A DNA stretch of 64,000 nt from Streptomyces sp. NBC_00237 (GTDB lineage: Bacteria; Actinomycetota; Actinomycetes; Streptomycetales; Streptomycetaceae). The DNA lies in NCBI RefSeq assembly GCF_026342435.1, contig NZ_JAPEMT010000003.1, forward strand, positions 992,001 through 1,056,000, in the 5' to 3' direction. How positions within the stretch are numbered: the stretch's first letter is position 1; each line of letters begins with the position of its first letter. Position numbers and translations under genes: made by a program. A model generated the notes under the pieces. It did no database searches. It was not told the origin of the DNA and saw only the letters and a program-made list of their open reading frames with translations. Of the stretch, positions 35,123 through 43,403 are shown one piece after another.

Positions 35123-36469
35123 ATGAAGAACACGCACCACCCACGAAGAAGTCGTTGTCTCGCACTCCCGCGGGCGAGGGCGCTCCTCGCATGCGTCGCT
35201 GCCTTCCTCGCCGTCCTCGCTGTGATGGCCGGGTCCACCCATGCCATGCCCGCGATGCAACCCCGGGCGGAGAGCGGATCGGCATCGGCGGCCAAACCCA
35301 TCAGGCTCTTGCCCTTGGGCGACTCCATCACCGAAGGGTGGGGAAGCGGCCCTGACTGGACCGGCTACCGCAAACCCCTGCTCCCCCTGCTCCAGGAGGC
35401 TGGTCACGAGATCGAGTTCGTCGGATCGAAATCCCGGGCGGGCGCGCCCGATATGCGCAACGAGGGCTACTCCGGCTACACGATCCAGATGCTCGACGAC
35501 ATCGTCACCCGAAACAGCCTGGTGGCCAACGCGGCACCGGACTACGTCCTGCTGCACATCGGCACCAACGACATGCGGTACGGCCTGGGGGCGGGGGCCC
35601 CGGACCGGCTGGAGAAGCTGATCCGCGAGGTGCACCGCCAGGCGCCCAACGCCAAGATCCTGCTGTCCTCGATCATCCCCCTCCCCGCCCGCCCGCAAGA
35701 GCCGACCGACACCTACAACGCCGGCGTACAGGACGTGGCCGAGAAACTGACCGGGGAGGGGCTCCCGCTCACCTACGTCGACATGTCCAGGGCACTCACC
35801 TCCGCAGACATCCCCGACCGCATCCACCCGGACATCACGGGCTACGAAAAGATGGCCAAGATCTGGGCCGACGCCCTGAACAAACTCATCCCCACGCCCA
35901 CGCCCACGCCCGAACCGACGCCGACTCCGGTGCCTACCCCCGAGCCCGAGCCAGTGCCCACACCGACCCCCACCCCAACCCCCGAACCTGAACCGACCCC
36001 AGCTCCGGTGCCCACCCCCACCCCGGTACCTACGCCCAAGCCCGAGCCGGTACCCACTCCCAGTCCGACGCCGGAACCGACCCCGACGCCGGAACCGACG
36101 CCCACCCCCGCACCGAAGCCGATGTTGGGAAAGATCACGATCCGGAAGAAGGACGCGCAGACCAAGTGGAGCCTGCCCGGCGCGGTATTCGAGCTATGGC
36201 GCGAAGCCAACGGCCGCTCCGGTCTGCAGACCATCGGCGCCCTCCCTGACGCCCGCGTCGGCCCGGCCTGCGCCACCGACCGCAACGGCGTGTGCACCTT
36301 CGCCGAACTGCTGCTCGGCGCCTACCACCTGCGCGAGAGGGACGTACCCGAGGGTTACCGCAAGCCCAGCAGACCAGTCACCGGACCGCACGCCCTCACA
36401 CCGGCGAACGCGGCCAAAGGCATCACGGTGACCGTGTTCAACACCCCCGACGCATCCGGCAAAAAGTGA
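35123..36469 (+). CDS. Secreted SGNH/GDSL hydrolase with Pro/Thr linker and Cna-type domain
   Basis: A 448-residue exported protein. The signal peptide (ALLACVAAFLAVLAVMAG) ends at THAMPAM. The SGNH domain (about 55-255) has block I PLGDSITEGW (Ser nucleophile), block III HIGTNDM (oxyanion Asn) and block V DRIHPD (Asp/His). Residues about 257-338 are a repetitive Pro/Thr/Glu linker (PTPTPEPTP units). The C-terminal 110 residues form a prealbumin/SpaA-like beta domain (ITIRKKDAQTKWSLPGAVFE ... GAYHLRERDVPEGY). No LPxTG anchor is visible. Likely an esterase acting on an extracellular ester or polysaccharide; the substrate is unknown. ATG 35123 has AGGAAGTG just upstream. Confidence 0.9.
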   Translation: MKNTHHPRRSRCLALPRARALLACVAAFLAVLAVMAGSTHAMPAMQPRAESGSASAAKPIRLLPLGDSITEGWGSGPDWTGYRKPLLPLLQEAGHEIEFVGSKSRAGAPDMRNEGYSGYTIQMLDDIVTRNSLVANAAPDYVLLHIGTNDMRYGLGAGAPDRLEKLIREVHRQAPNAKILLSSIIPLPARPQEPTDTYNAGVQDVAEKLTGEGLPLTYVDMSRALTSADIPDRIHPDITGYEKMAKIWADALNKLIPTPTPTPEPTPTPVPTPEPEPVPTPTPTPTPEPEPTPAPVPTPTPVPTPKPEPVPTPSPTPEPTPTPEPTPTPAPKPMLGKITIRKKDAQTKWSLPGAVFELWREANGRSGLQTIGALPDARVGPACATDRNGVCTFAELLLGAYHLRERDVPEGYRKPSRPVTGPHALTPANAAKGITVTVFNTPDASGKK

Positions 36470-36821
36470 CCACGCCCGTAGTGCCCGCCTGACCGACACG
36501 GCAACCGAACAGCGCCCCAACGGCAGCCCACCATGCCTGGTCACGCGCGTCCTCTCCGCCGGTGTTCCGGCGGAGAGGACGCGGCAGGGGGCGCCGGCGT
36601 CAGCGCGGGACGGCTCGAAGCCGAGCTTGGTGATGACCCGCAACTCCTCTCCCAGTCGCTCCACCGCAGGCGGCACCCGGTGTAGGCCGCGGTGTACGAG
36701 ACCGGCCTCGGCCCGGGCACGCAACAGCACTGCCGCCGCGCCCGGCCCCGGGCGTACGCCGCGTTCACGGTGCACGTGTGCGTGGACGACCAGATGACCG
36801 AAAAGTCCTGCCCGTCCTCTG

Positions 36822-36853
36822 GTTGGTGATCGCCGAGAAGCGACGGGAGACAT
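36822..36853 (+). repeat. 32-bp direct repeat, left copy
   Basis: Identical over 32 bp to 38125-38156. On the plus strand it reads as codons for LVIAEKRRET, preceded by VLPVLW. The sequence that should follow in that reading (YPEQREEF) lies after the right copy. The two copies bound about 1.3 kb containing the CpaF fragments. Confidence 0.9.
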
Positions 36854-37678
36854 GCCGTCCAGGGTGACCACCCGCTTCCCGGCAGGCACGGCCCGGGCAG
36901 CGGCCCGTAGCAGGGTGGTCTTGCCCGCGCCGACCTTCCCCGCGATCAACAGCGACTTCTTCGCCAGCACGAGCGTCTGCAGGAACGCCCCCAGGGCAGG
37001 ACTGATCATCTGCAGGTGCATCAGCTCTTCGAGCCGGGCCTGCATCACCCGGTGACGGCGGATACCCAGGAACGGGTCGGCGGACAAGGTGGTGGCCACC
37101 GCACGGGAGCGGTCAGGAAGACGGAAGTGGACCATCGGCGTGGCCGGGGACAGCTGGCGCTCGCCGTGCCCCGAACGCTGGGCGAGCCGGTTGATCAGAC
37201 TGACGAGCTCGTCGTTCGTCGCGGCCACCGGCCCGACTTCCTCGGTGGGTCGGCTGAAGTAGTCGACCATGGTCCGCGCCCCGTCGACCACGATGTGCTT
37301 CACCTCTGGGTCATCGAGGTAGCGCTGCAGCGGGCCCGCTTTGAACAGGGCGTCCAGCACCGCCTGCCGCAGCTGCTCCAGCTGGGCGGCAGTGAGCGGT
37401 TCGGCGCTCTGGGCGTGTGCCACCGACCAGGCCGAACACGCTTGGAGACCAGGGCGGCCGCCCGCTCGCTGTGGTCCGACTCGGTGAGCAGCGGGTCCTT
37501 CGCGTCCGCGTCCACGATGTCGGTGGACACCGCGTCCTGCAGCGCCCGCACGACCGACCACTCCACCGGCAGGACTCCGGGCACCGCCCCCAGCTCCGGC
37601 AGATCCGCCGGCCCCGCGGCGGGTGCCGACCGGACGCTGCCCGCCGAGGGCGCCACCGGGTGTGGGGCGGGCGGCTAG
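36854..37678 (-). pseudogene. CpaF/TadA-type secretion ATPase, N-terminal half
   Basis: Minus-strand reading gives the first half of a CpaF-family type II/IV secretion ATPase: LPVEWSVVRALQDAVSTDI at the N-terminus, then after a frameshift near 37430 YLDDPEVKHIVVDG, PMVHFRLPDRSRAV and the Walker A AGKVGAGKTTLLRAAA. It stops being coherent after KRVVTLDG, exactly at the 32-bp repeat. The Walker B half lies upstream, at higher coordinates, so the gene is permuted. In intact loci this ATPase powers Flp/Tad pilus assembly; no tadB, tadC or flp gene is seen here. Confidence 0.8.
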
Positions 37679-37679
37679 G

Positions 37680-38124
37680 GGGCGGTCCGGGACACCAGCG
37701 CATTGCGAAGGATGCCCTGTAAAGGTGAGTCCGTCGTACGGTCATGCTGCTGCGTGCGCTCAACCACGGGGCACCGTCTCGTGACGCTGGGACGCCAGGC
37801 GCTGTACCAGCCCGGCCACCACCCGAAGGCGGTTTCGTCGACCTGCTGGAGGTAGACGATGAAGTCCACCGAGTTGGCGATCAGTTCGTGGATCTCCTCG
37901 CGGCTCATCCCGGCGGGACGGCACAGCTGGGTCAGCCGGGGCAGCACCAGGCGGGGCGAGTCGGCGTGCAGCGTGCACATCGAGCCGCGGCCGCCGGAGC
38001 TCATCGCGTCCAGCATCGCCACCGCTTCCACGCCGCGGACCTCGCCGACGATGACGCGGGTGGCGAGCATTCGCAGCGTCGTCGGGTACATGTCCGAGAC
38101 CGTGACCTGCTCGGACAGCCAGCC
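37680..38124 (-). pseudogene. CpaF/TadA-type secretion ATPase, C-terminal half
   Basis: Minus-strand reading gives VTVSDMYPTTLRMLATRVIV, GEVRGVEAVAMLDAMSSGGR (Walker B and Asp box region), then CTLHADSPRLVLPRL (His box) and EEIHELIANSVDFIVYLQQV. These belong to the C-terminal half of a CpaF-family ATPase. It begins next to the right copy of the 32-bp repeat and ends near 37780, where the family pattern stops. The segment usually found between the Walker A and VTVSD parts (about 40-50 residues) is missing from both pieces. Non-functional. Confidence 0.8.
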
Positions 38125-38156
38125 GTTGGTGATCGCCGAGAAGCGACGGGAGACAT
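38125..38156 (+). repeat. 32-bp direct repeat, right copy
   Basis: Exact match of 36822-36853, offset by 1,303 bp. It looks like a target duplication or recombination scar around the CpaF fragments. Confidence 0.9.
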
Positions 38157-38411
38157 ACCCGGAGCAACGGGAGGAGTTCGCGAGCCGCTACCGAGAGCAG
38201 CTGGTGCTGCTGCACGCGGTACGGGCCGCAGTCCGCGACCGCCAAGCACGGGCGGCGCGAACTGCTCGCGCGCCCAGTGTCGCTGATCGCCCTGGAGCAG
38301 CTGGCGGCTGTTCGTCCCCGGTACGCGCTGGCCACGCGGTGGAACGGGAAACTGCCCGACCGGTTGCTGAACGACATCAGCGCCACCCGGGGCGTCGGCG
38401 AGGTGCTGTGA
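38125..38411 (+). pseudogene. 3' part of an interrupted plus-strand gene of unknown function
   Basis: Joined across the 32-bp repeat, the plus strand reads VLPVLWLVIAEKRRET then YPEQREEFASRYREQ. After a frameshift near 38240 it continues as GRRELLARPVSLIALEQLAA and ends LNDISATRGVGEVL at the TGA 38409-38411. The 5' piece lies around 36781-36853. I do not recognise the family. The interruption by the ATPase fragments plus the frameshift mark it as inactive. Confidence 0.5.
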
Positions 38412-38560
38412 ACAAGGGCTCGGTGCAGGGGCAGGGCTTGTCCGGCAGGGGGATGTGAGGGGGGCGGGCACGTCCAGGAGGAGCGCGGTGGGGCGGCGGT
38501 GTAGCGCCTGACGGCGAGGGATTACACGCGGTCGCCCATGACCGTCCTGACAACTCCTAG

Positions 38561-40002
38561 TAGGGCTTGGTCATGTGCGGTCCGTGATGGCGTGTCTTCT
38601 TGATCGGTCGTGTCGTTGACTGAGTGTGCTGAGTGAGGAGTTGGCTGCGGTCCGGTGTGACCTGGAGGACTTCGCGGCGGAGATGTTCGAGCCGTTCGCG
38701 CGGGCGGATCAGCGTCGGTGGGGCGGGGTCTATCTGCGGGGCCTGCTGCTGGACGGCGGGCGCAAGTCGGTGGAGCCTATGGCCGCGCGCCTGGGCGAGG
38801 ACGGGAACCGGCAGGCCCTGGCCCACTTCGTGACCTCCAGTCCGTGGGATGCGGCGCATGTGCGGGCCCGGCTGGCCTGGCGCATGCAGCCGGTCATCAA
38901 GCCCACCGCGCTGGTCATTGATGACACCGGGTTCCTCAAGGACGGGGACGCGTCGGCGTGTGTGACCCGGCAGTACACCGGCACTGCGGGCAAGGTCACC
39001 AACTGCCAGGCCGGCCTCTCGCTGCACCTGGCTTCCAACGGAGCCTCGGCGGCGGTGAACTGGCGTCTGTTCCTGCCCGGGAGCTGGGATTCCGCCTCGC
39101 CCAAGGCCGATCCGGCAAAGGTGGCCCGCCGTGACAAGTGCGCCATCCCTGCTCAGGTGGGCCATGTCGAGAAGTGGCAGCTGGCCCTCGACATGATCGA
39201 CGAGACGCGGTCCTGGGGCATCGAGGTGCCCCAGGTCATCGCCGACGGCGGCTACGGGGACACCGCCGCCTTCCGGCTCGGCCTGGAAGAACGAGGTCTC
39301 GACTACGTGGTGGGCATCTCGACCACGACCACCGCACAACCCGAGGACGCACAACCGTGCACCCCGGCCTACTCCGGCCGGGGCCCACGGCCGGTTCCCG
39401 CCTACCCCGAGCCGGCCCAGCAGGTGAAGAGCCTGGTCATCGCGGTCGGCAAATCCTCCGCGCGGCCGGTGCAGTGGAGGGAGGGATCACGGCCGGGCAG
39501 CGGCCGCAGCGGGTTCAAGCGCATGTACTCGCGCTTCGTGGCCCTGCGGATCCGGCCCGCCGGACGTGAGATCCGCAAGGCCGCGGCCACCGCCGAGCTT
39601 CCGGTCCGCTGGCTGCTGGCCGAATGGCCCGCCGACCAGGACGAACCCGTGCAGTTCTGGCTCTCCAACCTGCCCGATACCACCCCACTGCCCGTCCTCG
39701 TGCGCACCGCGAAGCTCCGCTGGCGCGTCGAGAACGACTACCGGGAGATGAAACAGGCTCTGGGCCTGGCCCACTTCGAAGGCCGGACCTGGCCAGGCTG
39801 GCACCACCACGTCACCCTCGTCTCGGTCGCCCACGCCTTCTGCACCCTCCAGCGACTGAGCCGATCCCCAAAAGAGACGGCGTCGGCCTGAGCCTCTACC
39901 GAGTCGTCCGCGAGCTGCAGATACTCCTCGCGACCTGGACCGGCGCCTGCCCCACCTGTCACCGCGACATGCCAGACCCCGCACCAACATGACCAAGCAC
40001 TA
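38561..40002 (+). mobile_element. Intact IS701-family insertion sequence
   Basis: A 1,442-bp element with 15-bp terminal inverted repeats, TAGGGCTTGGTCATG at the left and TAGTGCTTGGTCATG (reverse complement) at the right, one mismatch. It is flanked by a CTAG direct repeat at 38557-38560 and 40003-40006, the usual IS701-family target duplication. It holds one transposase gene. The preserved ends and open frame suggest recent, possibly still active transposition. Confidence 0.93.
38626..39891 (+). CDS. IS701-family DDE transposase
   Basis: A 421-residue transposase that cuts and joins the ends of its own element. DDE residues can be placed in LVIDDTGFLKDG (first Asp), VIADGGYGD (second Asp) and RVENDYREMKQALGL (Glu). 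The N-terminal RGLLLDGGRKSVEPMAARLG and RQALAHFVTSSPWD blocks are typical of the IS701 family. The frame is uninterrupted. The GTG at 38626 is the earliest good start; an ATG occurs only further in. It lies 65 bp inside the left inverted repeat. Confidence 0.95.
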   Translation: MLSEELAAVRCDLEDFAAEMFEPFARADQRRWGGVYLRGLLLDGGRKSVEPMAARLGEDGNRQALAHFVTSSPWDAAHVRARLAWRMQPVIKPTALVIDDTGFLKDGDASACVTRQYTGTAGKVTNCQAGLSLHLASNGASAAVNWRLFLPGSWDSASPKADPAKVARRDKCAIPAQVGHVEKWQLALDMIDETRSWGIEVPQVIADGGYGDTAAFRLGLEERGLDYVVGISTTTTAQPEDAQPCTPAYSGRGPRPVPAYPEPAQQVKSLVIAVGKSSARPVQWREGSRPGSGRSGFKRMYSRFVALRIRPAGREIRKAAATAELPVRWLLAEWPADQDEPVQFWLSNLPDTTPLPVLVRTAKLRWRVENDYREMKQALGLAHFEGRTWPGWHHHVTLVSVAHAFCTLQRLSRSPKETASA

Positions 40003-40236
40003 CTAGTCGAACAGGCGGAACACGGCTCGCAGGGCGCCGCCGAGCACGCGCAGGCCGACGTGGTAGATCGCCTCCATGGTGCCGTGCACGATTGCGTCCG
40101 CTGTGTACGGCCCCACTGCTGCACCCCGGGCCTCGTTGCGACACAGCTGGGGAGTGCACTGCTTGCTCCTGCACGAGCCCGCCCGGCGGTTCCTGCGTGC
40201 CATCGGCTGCTCGCACTTCGGGCAGGGCTTCCCGTG
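40003..40236 (-). pseudogene. Zinc-ribbon protein fragment next to the IS701 target site
   Basis: Minus-strand reading gives PCPKCEQPMARRNRRAGSC with a further CTPQLC, a plausible four-to-five Cys zinc ribbon, then an alpha-helical end (MEAIYHVGLRVLGGALRAV). The stop TAG lies in the CTAG target duplicated by the IS701 element, so insertion occurred at the stop codon without removing it. No start codon precedes the first Cys pair in this frame, so the 5' end seems lost; an internal ATG at 40203 would drop that pair. The family is unknown. Confidence 0.45.
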
Positions 40237-40429
40237 GGGGGCTCGCGGGCTGCGTCCGTCGATGCTGCACGGCCGTCTCCATTCTGTTCCGCCACCGCCG
40301 GCTTCGACTGCCGGAAGGGTTTGTCCAGGCGACTACGAGGCCCGGTTTCCCGCAGCTCGTAGACCCTGGAGAGTGCGGACGCGGGAGTACTGCGGTTTCA
40401 TGCCGAGGCATCGGTGAGTCTCCCGTCGA

Positions 40430-40777
40430 GGTCCTTCACGACTCCGGCGCCGGGCAGGCCGGGCATGCTCGCCTGGTGCGGGGACGCCCGCGCCTACTAC
40501 CTCCAGGGACCTGGTGCTGGGGAGCCGGTGCTGCTGACCCACGGGGCACAACATGCGACAGCACGTCCTTGCGCTGCCCGTGTAGCGGCCGTCGCGGCAG
40601 AGGTTTGCGGGCCTTGACGGAGCCACTGTCGGTGTTGAACACCAGGTCATCGCCGTCCAGGAGAAACCAGACCGGGGCGATGTGCGGGCTGCCGTCCGCG
40701 CGGACCGTCGACAGTTTGCCGGTGCGGGTACCCGCTGAGACGAACGTCCGCCACTGGTCCTCGGTCATCTTCTCCAT
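40430..40777 (-). pseudogene. PPOX-class (pyridoxamine 5'-phosphate oxidase-like) fragment
   Basis: The first 50 or so residues (TEDQWRTFVSAGTRTGKLST, VRADGSPHIAPVWFLLDGDD, VFNTDSGSVKAR) match the N-terminus of PPOX-class, often F420-dependent, split-barrel oxidoreductases. Around 40620 the reading frame shifts, and the remainder (expected to complete the barrel) is replaced by low-complexity sequence. The flavin/F420-binding C-terminal strands are missing, so it is broken. It runs in the same direction as the MBL-fold gene 41 bp upstream and may once have been its operon partner. Confidence 0.7.
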
Positions 40778-40818
40778 GTGCGCTGCCTTTCGTGGGGTAT
40801 TTGGTCCCGGTCGCCGGG

Positions 40819-41610
40819 CTACCGGGTGAAGTCCAGACGGTCGGCAAGCCCGGCGGCGGTGAACGCGGCCTCGATCTCGGGGCGGCCTTCCTTGACGTGG
40901 GCCCAGCTGTCGAAGTGGGCGGGTACCGCCCGGCGGGCCCTGAGGATCTTGGCGGCTTCGGCGCCCTGGGCGCTGGAGAGCGTGTACAGGTTGTCGGGGG
41001 CCCCGAGCATCTCGGCGATCCGCGGGTGGCGGCAGCCGCCGAGGAAGAGGACGGCGGTGTCGACCGGCGCGAACCTGTCGGCGATCTCCTGTACGTGTTC
41101 CATGGCGGCGTTGTCGCCGCTGACGTAGACCGACGGTAGGTCCTGGCTGGTGAGCACAAAGCCCACCACGTCACCCGAGGGCCCGATCTCGACGTCCATG
41201 GGGACATGCCGGGCGGGCACCCCGGTCACCGTGACCGTGCCGCCGTCGGGCCGCTGGAGTTCGGCGCTCTGCCAGAAGGCCAGGCCCCGGGCGTTTCCGC
41301 CGAGCCGTCCGGCGCCGGACTCGGTGGTGAAGACCACCGGGACCTCTGCCAGGAATGCCTTGCCCGCGGTGTCGGCGTTGTCCGGGTGTTCATCGTGGGA
41401 GAGGAGGACAGCGTCCACGTGGCCGAGGCCGACGGCGGTGACCGGGGACCCTTCGGTCTTGATCAGGTGGTAGTCGCCGATGGGGGTGGGGTACTCGCCG
41501 GGCGGGTCGAAGGTGGGGTCGGTGACGAACCGCAGCCCGCCGTACTCGACCAGGACGGTCGGGCCGCCGAAGACGCGGACGGGGATCTGCTCGCTGGTGC
41601 TACTGGACAT
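40819..41610 (-). CDS. MBL-fold metallo-hydrolase (UlaG-like)
   Basis: A 263-residue metallo-beta-lactamase-fold protein. It has PTVLVEYGGLRFVTDPTFD (first strands), LSHDEHPDN (HxxxHxD variant of the HxHxDH metal motif), VTGVPARHVPM and VSGDNAAMEHV (metal Asp), and a final PAHFDSWAH His. The layout resembles the UlaG/L-ascorbate-6-phosphate lactonase-like group, widely annotated only as hydrolase. ATG 41610 has GGCAGGAGC about 7 nt upstream. Substrate unknown. The downstream gene is a broken PPOX remnant. Confidence 0.85.
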   Translation of the reverse strand: MSSSTSEQIPVRVFGGPTVLVEYGGLRFVTDPTFDPPGEYPTPIGDYHLIKTEGSPVTAVGLGHVDAVLLSHDEHPDNADTAGKAFLAEVPVVFTTESGAGRLGGNARGLAFWQSAELQRPDGGTVTVTGVPARHVPMDVEIGPSGDVVGFVLTSQDLPSVYVSGDNAAMEHVQEIADRFAPVDTAVLFLGGCRHPRIAEMLGAPDNLYTLSSAQGAEAAKILRARRAVPAHFDSWAHVKEGRPEIEAAFTAAGLADRLDFTR

Positions 41611-41666
41611 GGGTGCTGCTCCTGCCGGTGGGGCGTAGGGAACGGGTCGGGGTACAACGGGGTGCG

Positions 41667-42008
41667 GGCGCTGTCAGCCGGCCGGAAAGGAGAACACGCC
41701 GACGTGGTGGCCGTCAGTGTCGAGGGGTGACCGAGGAGTCCGGCCCCTGGCCCGCCGTCTCTGCGTCAACGACGTCATACTTATGACCGGATGATCACGA
41801 CCTCACGCGGGTCCCAGCGGGGGCGCGGTCCATGACCCGCACGCTCGGGCCCGCGGTGGACAGCACCGTGGTCAGTGTGAACCCGTACCGTTCGTAGAGG
41901 AGCACGTTGGAGGCGTTGCCCGTCTCCAGGTGCGCTGCGGTCGCGGTCGCGTCACACTCGGCCAGACGGGGTCCAAATAGGGCGGAGGAGACGCCGCGTC
42001 CGCGGGCC
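41667..42008 (+). repeat. Long inverted repeat, left arm
   Basis: This roughly 340-bp stretch matches the reverse complement of 61351-61693 with only scattered differences (I estimate above 90 percent by eye). It includes the C-terminal part of a GNAT gene, its stop, and the segment containing CATACTTATGACCGGATGAT. Both arms break off at about the same point (GACGCCGCGTCCGCGGG). Confidence 0.9.
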
Positions 42009-42348
42009 AGCGGGTCGGCGCCGAGCATGGCCAGGTACCAGTGGGGGTGCGAGGGCCGGGCATGGTGCAGAGCGCGGAGCAGCGCGACGGCCCGGGGAAT
42101 CCTCGTACGCATCGCCGCCATAGCTGGGGGCACGCGCTGCTCGCTCCCACACGGATCGAAGCTGCTGAGGCGGGTCCCAGACGGCCGCACCGAGGACCGT
42201 GCCGTCTGCTTCGGCCGCCACATCGGTGTACGGGAAGAGATGGGCCATCTGCCCGGTGATGAACTGGGCCATCCGAGTGCCAGGCGGCGTCAGGTATCCG
42301 AGCCCCGGATCGTCGGCGAACGCCCGCGCCACCAGCAGCCCCAGCAAC

Positions 42349-42428
42349 GCGTACTCCTCAGGCCGGGCAGCACGCACCGAAAGAGGGCCGCGCCGGGCAG
42401 GTGCCCTGTTGTCCACTGGCCGCCCTCT
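42349..42428 (+). repeat. 80-bp tandem repeat, copy 1
   Basis: Identical to 42435-42514, offset by 86 bp with a 6-bp spacer (TTCGGT). The offset is not a multiple of three, so the duplication shifts the GNAT reading frame. Confidence 0.92.
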
Positions 42429-42434
42429 TTCGGT

Positions 42435-42514
42435 GCGTACTCCTCAGGCCGGGCAGCACGCACCGAAAGAGGGCCGCGCCGGGCAGGTGCCCTGTTGTCC
42501 ACTGGCCGCCCTCT
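42435..42514 (+). repeat. 80-bp tandem repeat, copy 2
   Basis: Second copy of 42349-42428. It carries the part of the GNAT 5' coding sequence linked to the presumed original start codon at 42538. Confidence 0.92.
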
Positions 42515-42585
42515 CACCACAGCTGATGTCCACTTCATGATGTGAGGGCGGAGCCCAGGGCGCACGCTGACGAGAGCGCGGACAC

Positions 42586-42903
42586 TCAGAAACGGATCTC
42601 CATGCACGGGCGGCCCCGCAGCTCGAAGCGGTCGCCAAACTTCTCCCAGCCTTCGGCACACAGAAGCGATCCGTTGGGCAGATCACGGCCCACATGGATT
42701 TCGTACGTGTCCTGTGGGCCCCAGAACTGCGTCTGGCTCGTGCGGTCCACACCGCCGCCGTAGATGTGGAAGAACCCGCTGAAGTCCCCGTTCTGGGCCA
42801 CCGAGGCGCTCACCTTGACGACCCGCAGGCTGGAACCGTCGACCCTGACACAGATCCGGTCGTCACAGTACGAGCCAGCGCATCTTCCCTCCGGTACCTG
42901 CAC
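42586..42903 (-). CDS. Hypothetical beta-rich protein
   Basis: A 105-residue protein that I recognise only as a recurrent Streptomyces hypothetical. It contains RVVKVSASVAQNGDFSGFFH, DRTSQTQFWGPQDTYEIHVG and FELRGRPCMEIRF, a pattern of alternating strands with four Cys, consistent with a small extracytoplasmic beta sandwich. No signal peptide is present from ATG 42903, so the original N-terminus may be missing, or the protein is cytoplasmic. It has no operon partner. Confidence 0.6.
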   Translation of the reverse strand: MQVPEGRCAGSYCDDRICVRVDGSSLRVVKVSASVAQNGDFSGFFHIYGGGVDRTSQTQFWGPQDTYEIHVGRDLPNGSLLCAEGWEKFGDRFELRGRPCMEIRF

Positions 42904-43109
42904 CGATCATTTCCAGATCCTCTCGAACGGGTCAGTTCAGCGAGGCGATCCTGGCAGAACCGGCCGCCGGAACAAGCACTCTGGAGGGACCGTTCACTCC
43001 AACGGCCTCGCAAGGAAGGGCCGGCTCCCACCCGGGGGCGGGCTGCCCGGTTCATCACCGACGAGGGCTGGAGTCCGAGACTCGCGGCGTACCGGTCGAG
43101 ACTCGCGGC

Positions 43110-43310
43110 CTACCGGTCGAGCACGCTCCATCCGGCGGCACTGAACGCGGCCCTGAACTCCCGCTCCACCGGCGTCCGGTGTGCAGCCCGGCGGTCGGCG
43201 ACGCGCACGATGCAGCCGGTGTGCACGTACGAGATCAGCACGTCCGCAGTGGGCACGATGATCCGGAGCTCCCCGATCGTGGCGAGCGCCTGGGTGCTCG
43301 GGGGTGACGT
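43110..43310 (-). pseudogene. C-terminal fragment of an unrecognised protein
   Basis: A start-less frame reads ALATIGELRIIVPTADVLIS, then YVHTGCIVRVADRRAA, EREFRAAFSAAGWSVLDR and stops at 43110-43112. The composition and codon pattern look genuinely coding, but only TGA and non-start codons precede it. The stop lies in a 21-bp imperfect tandem repeat that duplicates the LDRYAAS codons; the TAC of one copy is TAG in the other. Function unknown. Confidence 0.45.
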
Positions 43311-43403
43311 GGCGGATCATCTGCCGGGCATGGGACTCAAACTGGCCTGGCCCCGCTGAAAGCCAGGCACCGATCCCTCACGCCACCGCGCCCGCTGGTT
43401 CAG

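Larger units (their letters stand above)
41795..42538 (-). pseudogene. GNAT acetyltransferase broken by a tandem duplication and a frameshift
   Basis: Reading from ATG 42538 gives MKWTSAVVRGRPVDNRAPAR and ARPEEYA, and then an 86-bp tandem duplication throws the frame off. A GTG at 42416 in the other copy can restart the same text and continue ALLGLLVARAFADDPGLGY and MAQFITGQMAHLFPY. A second frameshift near 42145 separates this from the acetyl-CoA-binding half (WYLAMLGADPLARGRGVSSA, ETGNASNVLLYERYGF). The family is GNAT N-acetyltransferase, but no single open frame covers it. The 3' third is repeated inverted at 61.4 kb. Confidence 0.8.

Noticed and set aside
36822..38156. Reading the 32-bp direct repeats as phage or plasmid att sites
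   Set aside because: There is no tRNA, integrase or phage gene between them and the repeat lies inside protein-coding text; a rearrangement scar is simpler.
42694..43359. A 221-codon plus-strand frame antisense to the beta-rich hypothetical gene
   Set aside because: No domain pattern; the minus strand carries more convincing coding sequence across part of the same interval.
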